Below, in pieces: positions 1-6,740 of a DNA stretch of 8,156 nucleotides. Both the position numbers and the translations under genes were made by a program. The notes beneath the pieces were generated by a model, which was not told where the DNA came from, ran no database searches, and saw only the letters and a program-made list of their open reading frames with translations. The stretch's first letter is position 1. The number at the start of each line of letters is the position of its first letter. Source of the stretch: CALAZP01 sp964410725 (GTDB lineage: Bacteria; Bacteroidota; Bacteroidia; Chitinophagales; Saprospiraceae); contig CAYPID010000064.1 of NCBI GenBank assembly GCA_964410725.1, positions 1 to 8,156 of the forward strand, in the 5' to 3' direction.

Positions 1-2
1 CA

Positions 3-155
3 GGTAGAGTATTGAAAGTAGTAAGAGGAGACTTTGCGAAAGGAGCTAACCAAGTGAGCATCGACAGCAAGGAATTACCTGCTGCTGGCGTATTGTACTA
101 CACCTTGACTGCTGGAGCATATACCGCTACTAAGAAGATGATCATTATTGAATAA
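3..155 (+). CDS. 3' end of a secreted protein: type IX secretion C-terminal sorting domain (partial)
   Basis: An open frame runs from the window edge to a TAA at 153-155 and gives the last 50 residues of a larger protein whose start lies outside the window. The fragment reads as the last strands of a type A T9SS sorting domain. It has a GRVLKVVRGDF strand, a KGANQVSID stretch, a hydrophobic G-V-L-Y-Y-T-L strand and the basic end ATKKMIIIE. In this family the domain directs export through the outer membrane by the Por/T9SS machinery and is then removed, so the missing upstream part should be a surface or secreted cargo protein. Nothing visible tells what the cargo does. Termination is supplied by the hairpin about 50 bases downstream. 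Recognition rests on the characteristic ending only, because the rest of the domain is cut off. Confidence 0.85.
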   Translation, partial: GRVLKVVRGDFAKGANQVSIDSKELPAAGVLYYTLTAGAYTATKKMIIIE

Positions 156-204
156 CACTACGTAAAACTGAGGAAATCTAATTTTCTTGGCATTACTCGC
201 ATCA

Positions 205-240
205 TTAAAAAGGTCCAAATATTAATTTGGGCCTTTTTAA
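205..240 (+). terminator. Rho-independent terminator hairpin after the T9SS cargo gene
   Basis: TTAAAAAGG-T-CCAAAT (205-220) pairs with ATTTGG-G-CCTTTTTAA (225-240) around the four-base loop ATTA. This gives a 16-bp stem that is complete if the single G-T wobble (214/231) is counted. The T-run lies inside the distal arm and the matching A-run inside the proximal arm, so the structure could terminate in both directions. It sits 50 bases past the stop at 155 and 51 bases before the cupin start, separating the two genes. Confidence 0.85.
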
Positions 241-290
241 ATTGCAGATCTACTAATCCTTAAAAAAAGAAATTATATTAAAGCAAAAAA

Positions 291-767
291 ATGAAATTTT
301 ACATCCTATTTGTTTTAAGTCTCCTCACCATCACTACTTTTAGTCAAAATTCAGGTTATGCTATCCGTTCTTACCAAGAGGAGGGAATGAAAGCTCCCAA
401 TACTCATTATATAGGTGAAGCTTGGTTGAATGGTTTACTACAAGACGATGGTGAGTTGGGATACAATATTACCAAAGCAACTTTCAGAGCTAATTCAACG
501 CTTGATTGGCACCATCACTCATCGGTTCAAGTATTAATTATAGTTGATGGAAAGGGATATTATCAAGAAAGGGGGAAAAATCCTATCATTATGAAAGAGG
601 GAGACGTAATTCGGTGCGAAAAAGGCATTGAACATTGGCATGCTTCCTCTAAGGAAAAAGATGTTACTTATCTGGCTATATATGGAGGTTCTCAGCCTAC
701 TACATGGACAGAGGTTTTAAGTCAGGAATATTATGACCAAGTAGCCCAACAACTCGCTAAAAAATAA
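291..767 (+). CDS. Exported single-domain cupin, hydroxynitrile-lyase-like metal site
   Basis: A 158-residue protein with a clear Sec signal peptide (MKF, hydrophobic residues 4-16, cleavage probably near TFSQN, residues 16-20), so it acts in the periplasm or outside the cell. The rest is one cupin barrel. Motif 1 is W73-H74-H-H76-S-S-V-Q80 and motif 2 is G104-D-V-I-R-C-E-K-G-I-E-H115-W-H117. The ligand set His74, His76, Gln80, His115 has Gln in place of the usual cupin Glu. This resembles the Mn-binding cupins of the hydroxynitrile lyase/carboxymuconolactone-decarboxylase-associated group, which show H-x-H-x3-Q and G-x-x-H-W-H. The usual Pro of motif 2 is replaced (C-E-K-G). The reaction and substrate cannot be told. 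The ATG lies in an A-rich leader (AAAGCAAAAAA) without a strong Shine-Dalgarno. It stands between two hairpin terminators and so is probably monocistronic. The cupin fold is near certain; lyase activity is only a suggestion. Confidence 0.88.
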   Translation: MKFYILFVLSLLTITTFSQNSGYAIRSYQEEGMKAPNTHYIGEAWLNGLLQDDGELGYNITKATFRANSTLDWHHHSSVQVLIIVDGKGYYQERGKNPIIMKEGDVIRCEKGIEHWHASSKEKDVTYLAIYGGSQPTTWTEVLSQEYYDQVAQQLAKK

Positions 768-797
768 TTAATTAGTGGTACTAATTAATTATTTTTT
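761..797 (+). terminator. Hairpin terminator overlapping the cupin stop codon
   Basis: AAAATAATTAATTAG (761-775) and CTAATTAATTATTTT (781-795) form a perfect 15-bp stem around the five-base loop TGGTA, followed by two more T. The stop codon TAA (765-767) is inside the left arm, so the terminator starts before translation ends. The stem has only one G-C pair, which makes it weaker than its length suggests, but the A-run/T-run geometry is terminator-like. It separates the cupin from the sulfatase gene 110 bases downstream. Confidence 0.7.
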
Positions 798-876
798 GCT
801 TTTGAACAACCCACAATATCAATACCATTTTAATGAACTTTAAACTGGAAATTGACAATAGATATCCCTTAGCTAT

Positions 877-2277
877 ATGATTATGCTGTTCATTTGGTTT
901 CAACTAATTTTTTCATTGGGGTGGACACTGCCCAATCCCCCTCCCAATATTATCATCCTAGTTACAGATGACCAAAGATGGGATGCGCTCGGTTATGCTG
1001 GCAATCCGATTATCCATACTCCTGAACAGGATAGGTTGGCTCAAGAGGGTACTTATTTTAAAAGAGCCTTTTCCACCACACCCATTTGTGCCGCCAGCAG
1101 GGCAAGTATTCTTACCGGAATGTACGAAAGGACTCATGGATATACTTTTGGTCCTAACCCATTAGATTCTATATATAATCAAAAAAACTATGCCTTTGAG
1201 CTCAAAAAAAACGGGTATAAAACTGGATTTTTTGGAAAATTAGGGATTTTCCACGATGGAAACTTAACTCAATCTTTTTCTGAATATGAAGTTTACGACC
1301 GCAATACTGACTTTAAAGACCAAAGGGGGTATTTTTATAAAACTTTAGGTAGGGATACTGTTCACCTTACCAGGTATACAGGTCAAAAAGCCTTAGATTT
1401 TATAGAAAACACCTCTAAAGAACAGCCTTTTTGCCTTTCGATTAGTTTCAGTGCGCCCCATGCCCACGATGGAGCTTGGGAGGGCATACAAAAGCAATAT
1501 TTTTGGCAAAAAGATTTCGATGAATATTATGCTGACCTTGTCATCTCAAACGCTCCAACTGATACTAAAGAACAATTTGACGCCCTACCTCCTAAAGTTA
1601 AAGAGGGTATGAACAGAACCCGATGGCATTGGAGATTTGATACCCCAGAGAAATATCAGGAAAGTGTAAAGGGCTATTATCGAATGATCAGCGGAGTAGA
1701 TAGAGAATTGGGCCTAATTAGAGCTTTGCTGCAAAAAAAAGGAATAGCAGATAATACCATTATAATATGGATAGGAGACAATGGGTATTTTTTGGGCGAC
1801 AAACAATTAGCGGGAAAATGGTTAATGTATGACCATGCTATTGGGGTTCCTTTAATGATTTATGACCCTAGAGTAAACCAGCATTATGATGTGGAAGATA
1901 TGGTGGCCAATATAGACCTCTACCCCACCATTATGGAGTACGCAGAGATTACTCAACCACCTTCCTCACAGGGCAACTCCTTAGTTTCTTATGTAAAAAC
2001 GGGGCAATCCCAATCAAAAAGAAAGGAATTACTTATTGAACATCTTTGGGATTTTGACCCCATTCCTTCCAGTGAAGGACTTAGAACAGACCGCTGGAAA
2101 TTCTTGAGATATAGAAATATTGTGGCCGATTACGAGTTGTATGATTTGATTAACGATCCTGAGGAGACTACCAATCTTGCATTATCACCTGAATATTCCG
2201 AAAAGGTTCAAGAAATGACACGCCAACTAGAGGCAGCAATCAGAAAATACGGTCCTTCAGCAAATCAGGCCCCATAA
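877..2277 (+). CDS. Exported sulfatase (type I, formylglycine) with C-A-A-S-R motif
   Basis: A 466-residue alkaline-phosphatase-fold sulfatase that would hydrolyse a sulfate ester. Metal ligands appear as D31-D32 (VTDDQRWD) and D301-N302 (GDNG). The nucleophile motif is C71-A-A-S-R75, followed by ASILTGMYERTHG. K121 (GKLG), H195 (APHAH) and K314 (AGKW) fill the other active-site positions. Two deviations stand out. The motif has Ala where most family members have Pro, and the usual GKWH is GKLG, so the His after the Lys is missing. The N-terminus (MIMLFIWFQL) is a hydrophobic export signal without Lys/Arg and without a lipobox, which suggests a soluble periplasmic or secreted enzyme. An in-frame TAG at 859-861 excludes an earlier start; ATG at 883 is the only close alternative. 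The C-terminal YELYDLINDPEE segment is typical of the family. The 3' end overlaps the opposite-strand sulfatase gene by 38 bp. Substrate and subfamily are not assignable from sequence reading. Confidence 0.93.
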   Translation: MIMLFIWFQLIFSLGWTLPNPPPNIIILVTDDQRWDALGYAGNPIIHTPEQDRLAQEGTYFKRAFSTTPICAASRASILTGMYERTHGYTFGPNPLDSIYNQKNYAFELKKNGYKTGFFGKLGIFHDGNLTQSFSEYEVYDRNTDFKDQRGYFYKTLGRDTVHLTRYTGQKALDFIENTSKEQPFCLSISFSAPHAHDGAWEGIQKQYFWQKDFDEYYADLVISNAPTDTKEQFDALPPKVKEGMNRTRWHWRFDTPEKYQESVKGYYRMISGVDRELGLIRALLQKKGIADNTIIIWIGDNGYFLGDKQLAGKWLMYDHAIGVPLMIYDPRVNQHYDVEDMVANIDLYPTIMEYAEITQPPSSQGNSLVSYVKTGQSQSKRKELLIEHLWDFDPIPSSEGLRTDRWKFLRYRNIVADYELYDLINDPEETTNLALSPEYSEKVQEMTRQLEAAIRKYGPSANQAP

Positions 2278-3661
2278 TCATACTCGCTTGATGACCCTCT
2301 TTCCATTCTATGATTTGTCGAACAACATCAGGGAATTTCTCCGATATATTGAATCGTTCTGCAGGATCTTCCTCCACATTAAATAACAGTGGAGGGTCAT
2401 GTTCTATGGGTTGATCTCCTGCATAAGCTGATTGTGTGATAAAGTGGGCTTTATACGGCCCCACCCGAACAGCATAAAGCCTCCTTCCTCTATAAAACCA
2501 GACCACTTCTCTGGAACCTGGTGCCCCTTCCAAAAGTACAGGACTCAAATCAACTCCATCTAAAACTCTATTTTCCCGAAGGGGTATACCCGCTAAAGCG
2601 GAAAAAGTAGGCAATAAATCCATAGTGGTGCCCATATCCATCACCACTTTGGGTTGAATCAGACCTGGACTCCAAAATATTCCGGGAACTCTCATTCCCC
2701 CTTCCCAAGTGCTTCCTTTTCCATCTCTTAACATCCCAGCAGTTCCTCCTGAAATCTGAGTAGGCAACCATGGACCATTGTCTGAGGTGAAAACCACTAT
2801 AGTGTTTTGATCTAAACCTTCTTTTTCCAAATAGGCCATGATCTGCCCTACTCCATGGTCTATCTCTTCTACGACATCTCCGTATAACCCCCTTTTACTG
2901 CTTCCCCTGAATTCTTCTGATGTAAATAGTGGAACGTGAGGAAGATTGTGGGCTAAGTATAGAAAAAAAGGTTGGTCCTTATAAGTTTGAATAAATCGCA
3001 GGGCTTCCTCGGTATATCTTTTTGTTAAAGTAGTTTGATCAACGGGCCGCTCAATAATCGCAGTATCTCTTAGCAAGGGAAGGTTGAAATCCTCAGATTT
3101 CAGTTGGTCATATAAATCAGTCCATAAATCCCAATACCCAACCCCCGGCTCCATTTTCCTAACCATATCCATATCATTCGAGTAAGGAATCCCATAATAA
3201 GAGTCAAAACCATGCTCAGTTGGCAAAAACTGTGGATGATGTCCTAAATGCCACTTTCCCACCATTCCTGTTGCATAGCCACCTGATTTTAATTGCTCTG
3301 CTATGGTAATTTCATCGGCGGGAATCCCATTAACCGAATTGGGAAACAAAACCCTGGCTTCATCACTCGCCAAACCAGAACGCACAGGTAGTCTACCAGT
3401 TAACAAGGCCGCTCGACTTGGAGTACACACGCTAGCACCTACATAAAAGTTGGTCCACTTCTGTCCTTCGGAAGCCATCCGGTCCAGGTTCGGAGTATGT
3501 ATGGAAGGATGTCCATAACAACTTAAATCTCCATAACCCAAATCATCCGCAAAAATGATAATGAAATTGGGAGGAGTGACCGCCTTATCGGCTTGGCAAC
3601 CCAACATAAAAGGCATCGTCCCAAAGAAAAAAAACAAACCTATAAATGGGTATCTCTTCAT
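2240..3661 (-). CDS. Lipoprotein sulfatase, arylsulfatase A type (C-T-P-S-R)
   Basis: A 473-residue type I sulfatase. The signal peptide ends in a lipobox-like M-L-G-C22, followed by Q-A-D, so it is probably a lipoprotein. Acidic residues right after the Cys can serve as a surface-export signal in Bacteroidota, so an outer-surface site is possible. All catalytic positions of the arylsulfatase A/GALNS group are present: D39-D40 (FADDLGYGD), C79-T-P-S-R83, K136 and H138 (VGKWHLG), H242 (PHVP), D294-N295 (SDNGPW) and K315 (DGKGSTWEGG). From K136 on, the spacing matches human arylsulfatase A as I recall it. C79 should be converted to formylglycine by an FGE- or anSME-type maturase, which is not in the window. 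Length is normal. It is the last gene of the minus-strand block, 234 bp after the preceding sulfatase, so it may have its own promoter, though no good box was seen. Its final 12 codons lie inside the oppositely oriented sulfatase gene. The substrate is unknown. Confidence 0.95.
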   Translation of the reverse strand: MKRYPFIGLFFFFGTMPFMLGCQADKAVTPPNFIIIFADDLGYGDLSCYGHPSIHTPNLDRMASEGQKWTNFYVGASVCTPSRAALLTGRLPVRSGLASDEARVLFPNSVNGIPADEITIAEQLKSGGYATGMVGKWHLGHHPQFLPTEHGFDSYYGIPYSNDMDMVRKMEPGVGYWDLWTDLYDQLKSEDFNLPLLRDTAIIERPVDQTTLTKRYTEEALRFIQTYKDQPFFLYLAHNLPHVPLFTSEEFRGSSKRGLYGDVVEEIDHGVGQIMAYLEKEGLDQNTIVVFTSDNGPWLPTQISGGTAGMLRDGKGSTWEGGMRVPGIFWSPGLIQPKVVMDMGTTMDLLPTFSALAGIPLRENRVLDGVDLSPVLLEGAPGSREVVWFYRGRRLYAVRVGPYKAHFITQSAYAGDQPIEHDPPLLFNVEEDPAERFNISEKFPDVVRQIIEWKEGHQASMIMGPDLLKDRIF

Positions 3662-3895
3662 AACTACTCTGTTTTCGAATGCTTTTAAGGTACTTCATTA
3701 TCATCATTTCCCTTACAAAAATTTCATTTTAGCATGCTTATGATAGTGCCTCGAATTGTTTTGCAATGGTCCTCTACTCAAAGGAATAATGGACATCTCA
3801 GATCTTTTCCGCAGTGATTTATGTCAAAGACCACATTATTCAAATCATAAATTACCCATACAAATGCAATCCAACTTTATTATTGTTTTACGCTC

Positions 3896-5422
3896 CTATT
3901 TTAATTCAAGGGGTTCGTGATCAGGAGCATCCAATCCTCTAATGGCTTCATAAGCATCAATCATCTGTTGTAATTGATCCAGTTCTGAATCCGCTAAATT
4001 GTTCTGTTGCCCTAAGTCCTCCTCCAGATTATATAGGGCATACCCCTCTGAATTTCCCAACTCAATATTAACCTGCTTGGAAACTGCCGGTCCATTATAG
4101 GGAGGAATCAAAACCCAATCTCCTTTTCTAAAAGCGGTTCGGGTGGTGGCCTCCAAAACTAGCTCCTCTCGCCCTTCGACTGACCTCCCCAACAATACCT
4201 CCAATAACTCTTGGCTATCAGGGCCTCTTAAGTCACTTCCCACCAACTGCGCCAAAGAAGACAATAAATCGATTTGTGACACCATAGCATCAGATACCCC
4301 CGGTTCAATCTGCCCTTTCCAATAGGTGATAAAAGGAACGCGAGTGCCTGCTTCAAATAAGCTGTACTTTCCGCCTCTTAAGGGGCCCGCTGGGGTGTGA
4401 TCCCCGTTCTTTTCTACGGCATCGTCCACATAGCCATCGTTGAGGACAGGTCCATTATCACTGGAAAGAATCACCAAAGTATTTTCCATCAAGCCTTCCT
4501 CTTCCAATGTTTTCAATAATTCCCCTATACACCAATCAGCCTCTACGATGACATCACCTCTGGGTCCCAAACCCGAAGCCCCGACAAATCGCTCATGCGG
4601 TGTTCTGGGTACATGGGGTTGTTGCAAGGTGTACAACAAAAAGAACGGCTCATCCTTATGGTCTTTAATGTATTGTTGGGCTCTGACCAAAAAGGTATCT
4701 GCCATATTTTCGTCCACCCATTTAGCCGATTCGCCCCCCTTCATAAATCCAATCCGTGGAATTCCATTGACTATGCTGTTATTGTGCCCATGGTCCCAAA
4801 TCATTTTAAGCATTTCCGGGTGGGTCAACGCTGTGGGCTCTCCTGGGAAATTTTCTTCGTAGCTCACCTCAATGGGATCATTAGAATCCAAATTTCTCAC
4901 CTTTCCATCCTCGATATACACCGTAGGCACTCGATCTTGAGTCGCAGCCATAATATAGGAGTAATCAAACCCCACCTCATTAGGACCCGGAGCAATCTGC
5001 TCATTCCAATTGACCTCCCCATTGCCTAATCCCAAATGCCACTTGCCGACGATCCCGGTATGGTATCCCTTACTGCTTAACACCTTAGGGATTGTAAGCT
5101 CCGCAGTATCGAGTAATAAGGGCGCCGTTCCCGGCAAAATTTTCGCGCGCTCATTTCTCCAAGGATATCTACCCGTAAGTAAGGCGTACCGAGAAGGAGA
5201 ACAGGTGGCTGACGAAGCATACCCATTGGTAAAAACCAGTCCACCCTTTCCCAAAACATCCATATTCGGAGTCTGCAAAGCGGTTGCTCCATAGACCCCA
5301 ACATCTCCATAACCCAGATCATCCGCATAAATGATGATAATATTAGGTCCTGCATTTTCCACCTCTGCCTGGCCACACCCAAAGATTAACAGCGGCAAAC
5401 TCCAAAAAAAGTATCGTTTCAT
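3896..5422 (-). CDS. Lipoprotein sulfatase (C-S-P-S-R), probably co-transcribed with alkB
   Basis: A 508-residue type I sulfatase starting MKRYFFWSLPLL with lipobox I-F-G-C16, so it is membrane-anchored after export. The active site is intact: D34-D35 (YADDLGYGD), C74-S-P-S-R78 followed by YALLTGRYPWR, K127 and H129 (VGKWHLG), H270 (QQPHVP), D322-N323 (SDNGPV) and K352 (LRGGKYSLFEAGTRVP). Between the Lys-His pair and H270 it carries a long insert (about residues 150-235, with DRVPTVYIEDGK and VNGIPRIGFMKGG). This insert marks a recurrent environmental Bacteroidota/Planctomycetes sulfatase type and probably shapes the substrate pocket. I do not assign a SulfAtlas subfamily or substrate. The gene starts 30 bp after the alkB stop on the same strand, which fits one transcript. 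The ATG follows an A-rich leader (TCAACAAA) rather than a strong Shine-Dalgarno. Confidence 0.95.
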   Translation of the reverse strand: MKRYFFWSLPLLIFGCGQAEVENAGPNIIIIYADDLGYGDVGVYGATALQTPNMDVLGKGGLVFTNGYASSATCSPSRYALLTGRYPWRNERAKILPGTAPLLLDTAELTIPKVLSSKGYHTGIVGKWHLGLGNGEVNWNEQIAPGPNEVGFDYSYIMAATQDRVPTVYIEDGKVRNLDSNDPIEVSYEENFPGEPTALTHPEMLKMIWDHGHNNSIVNGIPRIGFMKGGESAKWVDENMADTFLVRAQQYIKDHKDEPFFLLYTLQQPHVPRTPHERFVGASGLGPRGDVIVEADWCIGELLKTLEEEGLMENTLVILSSDNGPVLNDGYVDDAVEKNGDHTPAGPLRGGKYSLFEAGTRVPFITYWKGQIEPGVSDAMVSQIDLLSSLAQLVGSDLRGPDSQELLEVLLGRSVEGREELVLEATTRTAFRKGDWVLIPPYNGPAVSKQVNIELGNSEGYALYNLEEDLGQQNNLADSELDQLQQMIDAYEAIRGLDAPDHEPLELK

Positions 5423-5452
5423 TTTGTTGATTTTTTTACCGAAGGTGCTCCC

Positions 5453-6508
5453 CTACCGGTCATTATTGATTTTCATATAGTCCGGCACTCGAGGATTCAT
5501 GACCTTAAACCAAAGGGGAGGAACCAAGCTCAATAAAATCGAGGCAGGATATCCCAACGGAAGATTGGGGCTTTCTTGATGACTATTGAGAATTTGGTAC
5601 TTCTTGTTGGCCTTAAAGTGGTGATCGCTGTGTCTGGTTAATTCATATAAGGTGATGCGACCAATATTGAAATTGGAATTCCAAGAATGGTGGGGCTGAA
5701 CCAATTCGTATTTGCCCGATTCCGTTTTGAAGCGCCTCAGACCATAGTGCTCTATATAATTGATGCTTTCTAAAAATAAAAAAGCAATAACCCCAATAGC
5801 TGCGGCAAATAACATGACTGAGAAAGAAAACAACCCATATACCCCCAAAAGGTATAGGGGTATAATCAAATGATACCACAACATGTCGTTTTTAATCGAC
5901 AAAAAAGATTGGTGATTTCTTCGAAGCAATTGCAATTGAATTTTCCAGGCACTTAAATATTGTTGGGTAACAGAAGTTAACCAAAAAGAATACAAGGTCT
6001 GCTTATATCGGGCAGTCGCTCCATCTTCAGGGGTGCCTACATTCAAATGATGTCCAAAATTATGCTCGATATAAAAATGCATATAAAGACACGGAATGTA
6101 AAGGATTTTACTCAGCAGTCTTTCAAAATAAGGCTTTCTATGGCCCAGCTCATGGGCAACATTGATGCCGTTGGTGGCCAGAAGAATACCGGCAGATATA
6201 GCTAATCCCACTAATTCATAAGTTTGGTAAGAATGGGAATCGATCTGGGTAAACAAAAAATACAAGAGTCCAAAAACAATAGGAACATTGAGATAAAGCA
6301 TCAAATCGAAAATCCATTTGGTCTTTTTATAAGAGGCATCCTCATCTGAAAGATTATCTGAAGTCTCCCCTGCAATTAAATCCAAAATGGGAATAATCAG
6401 AAAGGCATAAAAAATAGCCGTATAGGTACCTAGCCCTGTAGATTGAAAAGAAATAAAGGCGGATACTGGTACGGTGTACGCAAATAAATACTTTAAGTCT
6501 TTTAACAT
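5453..6508 (-). CDS. alkB: AlkB-type alkane 1-monooxygenase (membrane di-iron hydroxylase)
   Basis: A 351-residue integral membrane protein of the fatty-acid-desaturase/AlkB superfamily, which uses O2, a di-iron centre and rubredoxin electrons to hydroxylate terminal methyl groups. From the ATG at 6508 the histidine boxes are H119-E-L-G-H123, E148-H149-N-F-G-H153-H154, N-Y-I-E-H254-Y-G-L and R-H293-S-D-H296-H297. Together these nine His form the AlkB signature, and the P-H-H-S-W-N-S segment before the last box also fits. Hydrophobic segments at about residues 8-45, 68-87, 98-112 and 210-247 fit the multi-span fold. It is shorter than the roughly 400-residue Pseudomonas enzyme. An in-frame TTG at 6517 would add three residues and has an AGAAAGG-like Shine-Dalgarno 5 bases upstream. 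I prefer ATG because homologues start M-(L)-K-D-L-K-Y. No rubredoxin or reductase gene is nearby. The substrate could be an alkane, fatty acid or other alkyl chain. It appears to lead the alkB-sulfatase unit. Confidence 0.94.
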   Translation of the reverse strand: MLKDLKYLFAYTVPVSAFISFQSTGLGTYTAIFYAFLIIPILDLIAGETSDNLSDEDASYKKTKWIFDLMLYLNVPIVFGLLYFLFTQIDSHSYQTYELVGLAISAGILLATNGINVAHELGHRKPYFERLLSKILYIPCLYMHFYIEHNFGHHLNVGTPEDGATARYKQTLYSFWLTSVTQQYLSAWKIQLQLLRRNHQSFLSIKNDMLWYHLIIPLYLLGVYGLFSFSVMLFAAAIGVIAFLFLESINYIEHYGLRRFKTESGKYELVQPHHSWNSNFNIGRITLYELTRHSDHHFKANKKYQILNSHQESPNLPLGYPASILLSLVPPLWFKVMNPRVPDYMKINNDR

Positions 6509-6583
6509 AATGATCAATTTTACCTTTCTAAAGTTAAGAATAATTCGAAATCAATAATCACTAATTTATCGCGTTTTTTTTGT

Positions 6584-6610
6584 CAACTAACTGGTTATCA
6601 ATTAAAATTT
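6584..6610. repeat. Imperfect intergenic repeat, copy 1 (CAACTA...TTATCAA...TAAA)
   Basis: The 27-base segment starting CAACTAACTGGTTATCAA resembles bases 8120-8146 (CAACTACTTGATTATCAA...) at 21 of 27 positions by eye, without gaps. A TCGCG lies shortly upstream in both places (6569-6573 and 8114-8118). The two copies bracket the LVIVD gene in the same orientation. Function is unknown, and part of the match may come from AT-rich composition. Confidence 0.35.
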
Positions 6611-6740
6611 GATTAATTTGACGTTTATACGACTTCAAACTGGGTACACAAAGTCTCCAAACACTTATATCCATATTTAAATGACGTGGTACTGTAATCT
6701 AGCCCTGAAGCTTGGGAGTAAATAGCCTTAACTAATAGGG

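Noticed and set aside
852..879. TTGACA followed 16 bases later by TATATG, like an E. coli promoter of the plus-strand sulfatase
   Set aside because: The -10-like element overlaps the start codon, so the transcript would lack the start, and Bacteroidota use a different -7/-33 consensus.
3662..3895. Promoter or small gene in the 234-bp gap between the two minus-strand sulfatases
   Set aside because: No exact TAnnTTTG box with a spaced -33 element and no convincing open frame were found; only an 8-bp palindrome AGCATGCT (3731-3738) stands out, which is within chance.
4440..5294. Several long plus-strand open frames opposite the second lipoprotein sulfatase
   Set aside because: They lie antisense to a gene with a complete set of sulfatase active-site motifs, show no recognisable domain, and overlap each other in different frames.
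2240..5422. The two lipoprotein sulfatases as a recent tandem duplication (both start MKRY)
   Set aside because: Beyond the MKRY start and family-wide motifs the proteins differ in length, inserts and C-termini, so they are ancient paralogues at most.
5438..5460. Imperfect hairpin (ACCG...CGGT with AGG/CCT) in the alkB-sulfatase gap
   Set aside because: On the minus-strand transcript it is followed by A's rather than U's and has bulges, so it is not a terminator; any role in mRNA processing is speculation.
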